DNA from: CAWGYT01 sp963826795
Lineage (GTDB): Bacteria; Planctomycetota; Planctomycetia; Pirellulales; Pirellulaceae
Assembly: GCA_963826795.1 (NCBI GenBank)
Contig: CAWGYT010000004.1
Coordinates: 1 to 64,000 of the forward strand
DNA: 64,000 bases
Reading direction: 5' to 3'
The notes under the pieces are model-generated. The model was not told the DNA's origin and searched no databases. It was given only the letters and a program-made list of their open reading frames with translations. This document shows positions 16,286 to 23,594 of the stretch, one piece after another. How positions within the stretch are numbered: the first letter of the stretch is position 1; each line of letters opens with the position of its first letter. The position numbers and the translations under genes are program-made.

Positions 16286-16628
16286 TCAGGTCTCCCCGCC
16301 ATCCAGCGCAGCGAACACGGTGCGTAACACGTGGACATCAACACCTGCGGCGACGCGGACGATCCAACCGCCGGGATGAACGATTTCGATCATCGGCGAA
16401 CGAAGTGAGACTCGGACCGGTACAAACGCAGCCGGCGACGACCTCTGCTTCACCAGCATCCTGGCTACCGTGATGTCGCAGCTGGCGTTGCCACCAATAG
16501 AACTGATGCACCGGAATCCGGCGTTTGCGACAGAACGCGGCGACGGACTCACCGGATGACCGCTTCTCCTGAAATAGACGAACCCAACGACGCTCCTTAG
16601 CTCGATCTGGCGACCGTGACATCTCCAT
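16286..16628 (-). pseudogene. tnpA: IS66 accessory protein TnpA, frameshifted
   Basis: The N-terminal half (RRWVRLFQEKRSSGESVAAF with CRKRRIPVHQFYWWQRQLR) is a TnpA helix-turn-helix; the C-terminal half (SPAAFVPVRVSLRSP, IEIVHPGGWIVRVAAGVD) continues in another frame. Restoring a lost GC/CG near 16440 (gaggtcgcgtcgcc) would join them, as with other broken genes in this window. Confidence 0.8.
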
Positions 16629-16857
16629 GACCCTCCAAACTGCTAGCTGTGAAATTTACCACGCTCAGCAGACCATGGAAGACGCGGTGGATGAAACGGT
16701 CACACCGGTGGCTACATCTCACCGTACCTGCCGGATGCGGACATTCCCGAAGATGGGGTTGGGTATTGAAACGATCGATTGACCTGCTACCACGATACGA
16801 AGACCAAGACACTATACTTTGTTCGGCGGTATTCCGATCCGCGTCCGTGAAAACGAT

Positions 16858-16950
16858 TGCGGCGAACCATCCGATGCAACCGAGCGGCGAAGTCGGGCGT
16901 TTTGAAATGGAAGATCAACCGTCGCCGCCGGCTGATCGGTAACGTTATGC
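16858..16950 (+). other. attC recombination site 18
   Basis: R'' tgcggcgaac complements the cassette 18 start (gttcgccgac, two mismatches). The junction is G16944^T. The arms gcaaccgagcggcg and cgtcgccgccggctg pair. Confidence 0.8.
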
Positions 16951-16998
16951 AATGATTTAGGCTAGACTGGCACCAGCAATCTCAGAGAACCGAAATGA

Positions 16999-17727
16999 AT
17001 GGCTGACAGCAAACCTCAATTTGATCCAGAATCTGAGAGTCGCTTTGCCCGACCAAATGCCGTGCGTGACATTCTCATCGTCGGCTGCCCGATCGTTTTG
17101 CTGGGCGTGTTCGGAAACGTCGTCGGGCTGAGCACGTTGGGCGGCGGGGCGATTATCAATTTAGGTTACGTTCTGATGATTGTTCTGGGCGGACTCATTC
17201 TCAATTGCCAACGAAGCAGCTGGCGCGAAATAGGATTAGGCAAACCGAAATCTCTTCGAAAGACGATTCTATTTGGCTTTGCGGCATTCGTGGCGGCATT
17301 GACCGTATTCATCGCCGCGCAAGTTATCGCGATGTCCCTACTCTCTGTCCTGGGACTTGTTCCCACTGAAATTGATCAAAGTCGCTTCAATGCCGTAGAG
17401 GGCAATTTGCCATTCTTTATTCTCACGATCGTTCTGGCATGGACAACGATCGCATTCGGTGAGGAGATGTTCTACCGATCCTTTCTGATTACGCGCATGA
17501 TTAACTCTGCCTCGATAAAGCCGGGGATGGCCGTTCTGATCGCGGGGGGCATCTTCGGTGTTGCTCACTTCGCCGAGGGGCCAATAGGTATACTCAGCAA
17601 TGGCGCGTTTGGTGTGCTTTTCGGGTGGATTTACTTGCGGAGCGGGCTCAACCTATGGATAACTATCATTGGCCACGGATTGATCAACACCTTTAGATTT
17701 ATCTTGCTTTACATGGGTGCTGTGTAA
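16999..17727 (+). CDS. CPBP-family intramembrane protease (cassette 19)
   Basis: A 242-residue multi-pass membrane protein of the CPBP/Abi (CAAX protease and bacteriocin-processing) family. The three conserved motifs are visible: AFGEEMFYRSFL (Glu-Glu, about residues 154-165), IFGVAHF (His), and GHGLINTFRF near the C terminus. About seven transmembrane segments are evident. Such enzymes cleave membrane substrates or act in bacteriocin immunity; the substrate is unknown. Confidence 0.88.
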   Translation: MADSKPQFDPESESRFARPNAVRDILIVGCPIVLLGVFGNVVGLSTLGGGAIINLGYVLMIVLGGLILNCQRSSWREIGLGKPKSLRKTILFGFAAFVAALTVFIAAQVIAMSLLSVLGLVPTEIDQSRFNAVEGNLPFFILTIVLAWTTIAFGEEMFYRSFLITRMINSASIKPGMAVLIAGGIFGVAHFAEGPIGILSNGAFGVLFGWIYLRSGLNLWITIIGHGLINTFRFILLYMGAV

Positions 17728-17811
17728 GCTCATAGCTCTTTCTCGTTCATGAACGGCAACCATCATTACGGTATGCAAATGTATCCGTTGGCCACAGTCT
17801 GGATGTACGTT

Positions 17812-17826
17812 GCATTGCATAACAAG
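17812..17826 (+). other. attC site 19, left half (cut by IS91)
   Basis: The R'' gcattgcataac exactly complements the cassette 19 start (gttatgcaatg at 16944), so an attC was here. It is cut after the next four bases, CAAG, where the IS91-type element begins. The right half cannot be recognised. Confidence 0.75.
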
Positions 17827-17829
17827 TAA

Positions 17830-17862
17830 GGATTTGACTTCGCGCAGCCGAAGCTCAAATCC
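17830..17862. other. Hairpin at IS91 end (probable oriIS)
   Basis: A 13-14 bp inverted repeat around cgcagc, 3 bp inside the element end and next to CAAG. Its position and form fit the rolling-circle terminus recognised by the HUH transposase. Confidence 0.5.
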
Positions 17863-18154
17863 TCGGTTCAAGCAGCCCGGCTGAATCTTTTCCGGGGTCT
17901 CATATGGGTAACGCTTCATCGTCGCGAAGCGTCGTTGGGTACGGTCAACCGCGTGACGTGTCGCCCGTGCCACGGTTCTTGCGCTGCGAAGAGATGCGCG
18001 GCGACTCTTGGTGACGTTAGATAGCATGGGAGACAGCAATTTGTCATTGCTTTGTCGCTTGCGACCGCGTTCAGCGCGAACGTCAGCGGACACGGCCAAG
18101 ACGCTTGCTTGTCGTGGATGATCGTACGTGAGTTGAGAAGGCTATTCGTATCGC

Positions 18155-19282
18155 TCATCCGGTGTCTCGATAGGTAAGGCCGTCTCCGGCGAAGGCGGTT
18201 GATCGCGGCTCAACGCGATAGATGATGTGGATGGGTTTGCCGCAGTGCGCACAACGTGGCCCGGGCTGGGGAGTTGGATCGGGCGCTGCGTGTCCGCTGC
18301 CGAGCCAATAGGTCCAGCCGAGAAAGAGCCAGACGAGCCAGCGGACGGAATCCAGGGTGACACGCCGGTGTCCATTCATCCAGCCGTAGTGACGCACCTT
18401 TTGAAACCCTCGCGGCAGGATGTGTTGGAGAAAGCCGCGGACAAACTCGTGTCCATCGACGGTTCGCTGCTTCACTTGCTTGGACTTCGACGGGGTGTAG
18501 CGGAAGGTAACCGAATGGTCATCGACGTGGATGATGCGACGATCACTGATGGCGACCCGATAGACATAGGGTGCCAGGTATTCGAGTACGGCTTGTCCGT
18601 CACCGACGGGTTGGACATCGACTTGCCAGCGCCGCTGCCAGATCTCGTGCGGAACGTCTTTGAGGAGCTCGGCGCTGCGGAGTGCGTCGCACAGCTTGGC
18701 TCGATAGATGACGGCCGCGCAGGCTTCGGGGAAGAGGAAGTTGGTGGGTCTCGCGAGCCACTTGGCTCCGTCTTCGCTCACGCCGCCACCAGGTACGACG
18801 AAGTGCACATGCGGGTGATCGATCATCGGGTCTCTTCCCCAGGTATGCAGCACGCCGAAGAAGCCGACCCTCGAGGTTCCCAGCCAACGTCCGGCGAGCA
18901 ACTTGCGAATCGTTTGGCTGCCGGCCGCGAACAGGGCGTCGTAGCCCGCTTGCTGATGAGCGCGCAGCGTGGACCGCAGTTCCTCAGGAACGGTGAAGGT
19001 GACCAGAAAATGGTGAACCGGCAGTAGTCGCTGGGCTTGCTTGGCGAGACAGTCGGTGGTCTTGTCGGCTTGGCAAGTCGCACAGTGTCGATTGGCACAG
19101 GAACGTCTGACCCAATGCTCGCGATCACAGTGATCGCAATGATCGACCGTGTGTCCGAGTTCTCCGGTGCGACAACGCGTGATCGCATCGATCACGCGTC
19201 AATGTCCCAAGGGAACTCGATCGCTAAACTGTTGCAAGTAAGCAGGTGCGTGCTGCCGGATCGCCGCGGCGACCGACGACAT
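18155..19282 (-). pseudogene. IS91-family HUH transposase, in-frame stop at codon 28
   Basis: The full reading frame starts at ATG 19282 (SSVAAAIRQHAPAYLQQFSD) and has a TGA at codon 28 (19199-19201) before continuing as RVIDAITRCRTGELGH. Downstream are the zinc-binding Cys cluster (DHCDHC, CANRHCATCQ), the HPHVHFVVPGGG HUH motif and the conserved Tyr region with VEYLAPYVYRVAISDRR. The C terminus has a second Cys pair (CAHCGKP). About 376 residues. A GTG at 19195 would bypass the stop and lose only 29 residues, so partial function is possible. Otherwise intact. Confidence 0.85.
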
Positions 19283-19285
19283 GGT

Positions 19286-20137
19286 CTACGGCAACGCCCG
19301 CCGAAAGATCTTTTCGATTGTCTTGCGGGCATCGGCCGTAGCGACATCCGTTGAATGGAGATAGACCATGGTCGTCTGCAGGCTGCTGTGTCCCATGTAC
19401 TGCTGAATGATGCGCAGGGAGACCCCTGCTTCGAGTAGATGGGTCGCATAGGAATGCCTCAGCGTATGCGTGGAGACCTTCTTGCCGAAGTTGATCTGTC
19501 GTGTGCTGAGCTTCATCGCGCCTTGCACGGCCGTCATGCTGATGGGTGTCTTGGCCATGGGTGCGCCGAGATGATCACGGCTTTCAGCTGGAAAGAGCAA
19601 AGCAGGATGGCGATGGGTCGTCCAGTAGCGTCGCAACCAACGCAGCGTCGTGGTCGGAATCGGCTCGTAGCGATCTTTCGCTCCCTTGCCGCGATGAATG
19701 TGGACGAGTCCACGCGACGCATCGATGTCACCGACTTGCAAGTTGAGCCCTTCTTGCAAGCGCATGCCGAGTGAGTAAACGGTCCAGAAGTAGACGGCCA
19801 TCCGTTCCGTGGTGCAAGCGTCGATGATCTGGTGCACTTGCGGGATCGTAAGCACTTCGGGAAGGCACTTGACGTTCTGAATTTTCATTGAGCTGAGCGT
19901 CTGCCATTCACGTCGGCTGGTGCGTGTGTAGAAGAACTTGATCCCGCTGTAGGCGACTCGCATCGAGCCGGTGGCAAAGTGGCGTTCATTCTTGAGATGA
20001 AGAAAGTATCGACGAAGCTGGGCTTCGGTAATGCGGTCGGGAGAACGCCGACCATAATCGGCCAGCTGCCGGACGGCCCGCAAGTAACCTTCGTGAGTCC
20101 GCTCACCCATGCCGGCCAAATGCAGGTCGTCACTCAT
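19286..20137 (-). CDS. IS91-associated tyrosine recombinase
   Basis: A 283-residue integrase-like protein: an N-terminal SAM-like domain (residues about 1-85, HEGYLRAVRQLADYGRRSPD) and a catalytic domain with LGMRLQEGLNL (Arg), GKGAKDRYEPIP (Lys region), THTLRHSYATHLLEAG (His-x-x-Arg) and MGHSSLQTTMVYLH (His and nucleophile Tyr). Found immediately upstream of IS91-type transposases in many elements. It lacks the extra alpha-helical patch between motifs that marks integron integrases, so it is not IntI. It stops 4 nt before the transposase start. Confidence 0.88.
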   Translation of the reverse strand: MSDDLHLAGMGERTHEGYLRAVRQLADYGRRSPDRITEAQLRRYFLHLKNERHFATGSMRVAYSGIKFFYTRTSRREWQTLSSMKIQNVKCLPEVLTIPQVHQIIDACTTERMAVYFWTVYSLGMRLQEGLNLQVGDIDASRGLVHIHRGKGAKDRYEPIPTTTLRWLRRYWTTHRHPALLFPAESRDHLGAPMAKTPISMTAVQGAMKLSTRQINFGKKVSTHTLRHSYATHLLEAGVSLRIIQQYMGHSSLQTTMVYLHSTDVATADARKTIEKIFRRALP

Positions 20138-20275
20138 GCGCTGTTAAGCTTGCCGGTAAAATGCTTCGAAACTGCCATGAATCGGCTCCTTGTGGAAGGG
20201 AAAGAAATTCCAACAAGGAAACGTGGCTTCAAAGGCAGGAATTGTTAGACTCAGAGGATCCGCCGCGCCAGCGGC

Positions 20276-20371
20276 TGACTTGAACCATCCGTTGCACGCG
20301 GGGCCGCGGGCCGTGCGCGTTCTGAATTCGACAGTCGTTCGCCGCGGCCCGGTGATGCGTGTTCGTTCGTC
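20276..20371 (+). other. attC recombination site 20
   Basis: R'' gacttgaac, then gcacgcggggccgcgg pairing with ccgcggcccggtg. The junction is G20365^T. The cassette that owned this attC is otherwise lost; its gttcaagtc start is not found, probably removed with the IS91 event. Confidence 0.7.
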
Positions 20372-20401
20372 TTGCAATCCACAGAAAGAGAACCGACTGC
20401 C

Positions 20402-21082
20402 ATGCTACGATGCACCTTGCTCGCGACTATTGCTTTCGCGGCGTTGGGCACAGCCCGACATGCAACGGGAGAAGATGTGCTCTTTGAAGATAACTTCGAT
20501 GGCGCTCTATCGCCCAAGTGGCAGGCCGTCGGGTTGGCGAAAGACGACTACCGAATCCGCGACAGCGGACTGGAGATTCGTGTTCAGCCTGGAAGACGTA
20601 CCCGTGACACGCCGATGCTCCTGGTTTTGCTGCCTTTCAAGACATCGGAATCTGTAATAGCTTCCGTGGAGGTGACACCACTCGATCAATTCACCTCACC
20701 GGACGAATCTGCCGGGCTCTTCCTCACGGATGCTGACACCCGTGAATTCGGCGCTGAGAAGAGGAATCTGGACGGTCATCTTGTGTTCTCGCCGGGAAAC
20801 GATGAATTCATTGGGGAAGAAGGAGAGGAAGGAGATCCGCAGCAATATGCGTTGAAGTTCTGGCCTGCGAATGAGGTCGATGGTCCGCTACGAATCATCG
20901 TTCGCGAGCACTATGCCCACTTCCAGGTTGGCCCATCGCGGAAGGGTAAGTACTTGAACTTCTTCCACTCAGCGCTCCGCGAGAACGAACCGAAACGTGG
21001 TTTCTGTCTTTCTGCATCCGGTGGCCCCTCAGATCGGGATCACTGGGTACGATTCGACAATTTCCGCGTTATTCGCAATTGA
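20402..21082 (+). CDS. Secreted concanavalin-like protein (last cassette)
   Basis: A protein of 226 residues with a signal peptide (MLRCTLLATIAFAALGTARH) and a mature part starting DVLFEDNFDGALSPKWQAVG, the usual opening of jelly-roll lectin-like domains (LamG/DUF1349-like), ending in DHWVRFDNFRVIRN. This closing is typical of that fold. It probably binds polysaccharide or adheres to a surface outside the cell. Start at 20402 for the signal peptide; single gene in its cassette. Confidence 0.75.
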   Translation: MLRCTLLATIAFAALGTARHATGEDVLFEDNFDGALSPKWQAVGLAKDDYRIRDSGLEIRVQPGRRTRDTPMLLVLLPFKTSESVIASVEVTPLDQFTSPDESAGLFLTDADTREFGAEKRNLDGHLVFSPGNDEFIGEEGEEGDPQQYALKFWPANEVDGPLRIIVREHYAHFQVGPSRKGKYLNFFHSALRENEPKRGFCLSASGGPSDRDHWVRFDNFRVIRN

Positions 21083-21169
21083 GACGAACAAGCCATCCAC
21101 CGGAGTGGCGGTGGCCAGCGGTTTTGAAATGAAAACCTTGATTCCGCCACCCGGTGATGGCGGTTCTGC
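21080..21169 (+). other. attC recombination site 21 (last of the array)
   Basis: R'' agacgaac complements the cassette start (gttcgtct at 20365). The junction is G21163^T. No complement of the following bases occurs downstream, so the array ends here. Confidence 0.8.
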
Positions 21170-21519
21170 AATCCAATCAAGACGTTTGAATGAACGAGAA
21201 ACGGCATCGAAAAGTGCTTCGGTTTTCCCTTCGTTCCCTGCTGATGGCTCCGGTGTTGTTAGACTTGAGCACAAACGACTCCGCATCTTCAAAAGGGGCA
21301 AGCTAGGAACATCAGTGCCCTGAATTACCCACGCCGACGCTTGAATGTCTTGTGCACGGCCCAAGTCAACCGTTTTGAACTGTTCAGCGTCATTCATGTA
21401 CTCCCGCCCTCCGTCCAGATCGAGAATCTGGTCAACCTTCATTGACCGTTCAAAAAGCTGTGCCTCTCTTCTTCGGCAAGGAATAAAACAACTGTCGAAA
21501 AAACGCCTTGGGGTACGCA
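21170..21519. other. Gene-free stretch after the array
   Basis: No convincing gene. A minus-strand open frame runs through here and into attC 21 but has no family, so I take it as chance. The last part begins to resemble the leader of the sigma-factor gene (see 21520-22005). Confidence 0.4.
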
Positions 21520-22005
21520 TCTTACAATCATCAGGTGTACGGGTTTCAAATCGAATGCCCCGCTCGGGACTGTACGGATTCGATATTCCTATCCGCGATG
21601 TAAGAATTCAGCTCCGTGCGTGTGATGATCTGTAGGAGCAAGCGATGTCCGATCTTTCCGGAAACCAGCTGCAGCCTGATTGATCGAGTTCATGAACTCG
21701 CTGATGAGGTCTTGTGGGTGGAGTTCCTCGGGATCTACCAGCCTGCCGTTTATCGGATGGCTAGGCGTCGCGGTTTGCAGGATGCCGACGCTCAGGACGT
21801 TATCCAGTGGGGAGTTGCCTCGATTGTGAGGTCAATTGACGGATGGAAGTTGGAATGGATCGGCCCGCGATGCTCAGGTTGCGTCATTGACGGGCGATCC
21901 GTTGACGCGGTCTATGCAGCGCGGGCTCGTAGCGTCGGAACATGGCCTTTGATCGGTATTTCGAGTTCTATTTTTCCATTTATCACTTTCAGGGGAGAGT
22001 TGTAA
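21520..22005 (+). pseudogene. Decayed duplicate of the ECF sigma factor and its leader
   Basis: Its leader and coding sequence match those of the intact gene at 22840-23594: tcaaatcgaatgcccc, gatctgtaggagcaagcgatgtc and DRVHELADEVLWVEFLGIY. An extra base near 21653 puts the start out of frame. The middle (region 2 to region 4) is deleted, so that DGWKLEWIGPR is followed directly by VIDGRSVDAVYAARARS, which matches the GRSVGAVYVTRHRV part of the intact gene. Non-functional. Confidence 0.8.
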
Positions 22006-22010
22006 TTGTG

Positions 22011-22727
22011 ATGTGCCAAAAACTGATTTGCGTGACTTTGATTCAGATCGCGGTGATGTTCGTTTGTACGGCGGAGAGCCATGCCCAAGTTTTTTACCAG
22101 AACAATTTTGAGGGTACTGTTGGCAGCGAGTGGTCAAGCTCCGCCACTAGCCAAACACCCGCTGACGCTCGGCGGTTTCTCGGTAGATTCGCCAATAACA
22201 CGGTTAACCTGTCACTCTCGGAACTGCCGACCCACACGGAGGCAACTCTGTCTTTTGATTTGTTCATCATCGATACGTGGGATGGCAATGACGGCGGGTT
22301 CGGGCCCGATCGATGGCAGGTGAGGCAGGACGGAATCACTTTGTTGGACACAACGTTTAGCCAACATATCGACGATTTTGATCAGTCTTATCCCGGTTCG
22401 TATCCGGATAGCTATCCTCGTCGTACCGGCGCCTCGCAAGTCGATACCTTGGGATACTCGCAGTTCGGCGACTCTGTATACAGCCTGAGTTTCTTATTTC
22501 CACATGTCGATGATTCGCTTGAATTCAGCTTTTCCGCCAATGGCCTAGAGGAAGTGGACAGCGAGAGCTGGGGACTGGATAACGTAGTTGTGTCCATCAA
22601 TTCGGTGCCTGAACCCGGTAGCCTTACCTTGTTGCTTTGCGGAGCCGTAGCCCTTCTCGCCTGCGGCCGGCGACGGCGACGCCCCGCTGGCGCCGTTCAC
22701 CGACAATGCCTCGGAGTTGCAAGCTAA
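22011..22727 (+). CDS. PEP-CTERM secreted protein
   Basis: A 238-residue protein: signal peptide (CVTLIQIAVMFVCTAESHAQ), a jelly-roll-type body (YQNNFEGTVGSEWSSSATSQ ... DTWDGNDGGFGPDRWQVRQDG), and a C-terminal sorting tag with VPEPGSLTLLLCGAVALLAC followed by GRRRRR. Such tags are processed by an exosortase, not in this window, and the protein is carried to the cell surface. RBS aggggag is at 21991. An in-frame start at 21942 would bury the signal peptide. It lies between the sigma pseudogene and the intact sigma gene. Confidence 0.85.
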   Translation: MCQKLICVTLIQIAVMFVCTAESHAQVFYQNNFEGTVGSEWSSSATSQTPADARRFLGRFANNTVNLSLSELPTHTEATLSFDLFIIDTWDGNDGGFGPDRWQVRQDGITLLDTTFSQHIDDFDQSYPGSYPDSYPRRTGASQVDTLGYSQFGDSVYSLSFLFPHVDDSLEFSFSANGLEEVDSESWGLDNVVVSINSVPEPGSLTLLLCGAVALLACGRRRRRPAGAVHRQCLGVAS

Positions 22728-22949
22728 CCAGGCATTAGGTCCTAACCCATCACGCTGCGCGTTTGTGGGGAACTCCGGCCAGATCCAATTTAGTATCTGG
22801 CCAACAAACCAATTGGGGGATAAAACGACGTACCATCACTAGGTGTAACGGTCTCAAGTCGAATGCCCGATGGGGATCGCTCTGAGCCATTATTCCACGG
22901 CTATGTAAGCTTTTTGCACATGGTGTGTGATGGTCTGTAGGAGCCAGCG

Positions 22950-23594
22950 ATGTCCGACTTTCCGGAAACCAGCTACAGCCTGATTGAACGAGTTCATGAC
23001 CTCGCTGATGAGGCCTCGTGGGTGGAGTTTCTCGGGATCTATCAACCTGTCGTTCTTCGGATGGCCAGGCGTCGCGGTTTGCAGGACGCCGACGCTCAGG
23101 ACGTGATCCAGCAGGTCTTTGTCTCGATCGCCAAGTCAATTGACGGATGGAAATTTGAACCGGATCGTCCCCCGTTTCGCGCTTGGCTGACCACGGTGTC
23201 TCGCAATGCCATTACAAACGCCCTGGCTCGGAAGCCTCGGGATCGGGGGGCGGGTTCGACGTCGGTGGTGAACCAGCTGCACGCGCAGTCAGCCCCCGAG
23301 GATACGACATCCGAGATCATCAAGGAAACTCGGCGTGAGTTGGTTCACTGGGCGACCGAACAGATTCGTTCCGAGTTTACAGAGCAGACTTGGGAAATCT
23401 TTTGGAAAACCTCGATTGAAGGTGTTACCACTGCCGACGTCGCGTCAGCGACGGGACGATCTGTCGGTGCGGTCTATGTAACACGGCACCGCGTGCTCAC
23501 ACGGCTGAAGGAGAAGGTGGCCGAGGTGTCTCGGCATTGGGACGATTCTGGCTTCATTGAACACGAGCCGACGCGGGATGGAAGAATACAATGA
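22950..23594 (+). CDS. ECF RNA polymerase sigma factor
   Basis: A 214-residue extracytoplasmic-function sigma factor. Sigma-2 region is about residues 8-75 (ASWVEFLGIYQPVVLRMARR, LQDADAQDVIQQVFVSIAKS, FRAWLTTVSRNAITN), and sigma-4 helix-turn-helix about residues 140-195 (GVTTADVASATGRSVGAVYV). It directs RNA polymerase to specific promoters. Its stop overlaps the kinase gene by 4 nt (ATGA), the planctomycete sigma/kinase pair in which the kinase presumably controls sigma activity. Leader 22840-22949 has an SD at about 22939 (aggagc). Confidence 0.9.
   Translation: MSDFPETSYSLIERVHDLADEASWVEFLGIYQPVVLRMARRRGLQDADAQDVIQQVFVSIAKSIDGWKFEPDRPPFRAWLTTVSRNAITNALARKPRDRGAGSTSVVNQLHAQSAPEDTTSEIIKETRRELVHWATEQIRSEFTEQTWEIFWKTSIEGVTTADVASATGRSVGAVYVTRHRVLTRLKEKVAEVSRHWDDSGFIEHEPTRDGRIQ

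Larger units (their letters stand above)
15395..16640 (-). mobile_element. IS66-family remnant
   Basis: Carries tnpA, tnpB and only the N-terminal part of tnpC, all on the minus strand in the standard order. Most of the main transposase gene and the left end are missing, so it cannot move by itself. Terminal repeats were not identified; the ends are approximate. Confidence 0.75.
17827..20260 (-). mobile_element. IS91-family element with tyrosine recombinase
   Basis: Holds a tyrosine recombinase and an HUH/IS91 transposase on the minus strand. The 3' side (17827) abuts 5'-CAAG-3' on the + strand, a known IS91 target tetranucleotide. A hairpin at 17830-17862 (ggatttgacttcg / cgaagctcaaatcc) just inside that end fits the oriIS replication-origin palindrome. 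The other end, near 20150-20270, is not precisely defined. About 290 bp of the left side (17863-18154) hold no gene I recognise. Confidence 0.75.

Noticed and set aside
19286..20137. Tyrosine recombinase considered as the integron integrase
   Set aside because: It lacks the IntI-specific insert between the Lys region and His-x-x-Arg box, and it is followed at once by an IS91 transposase, with which such recombinases are usually paired.
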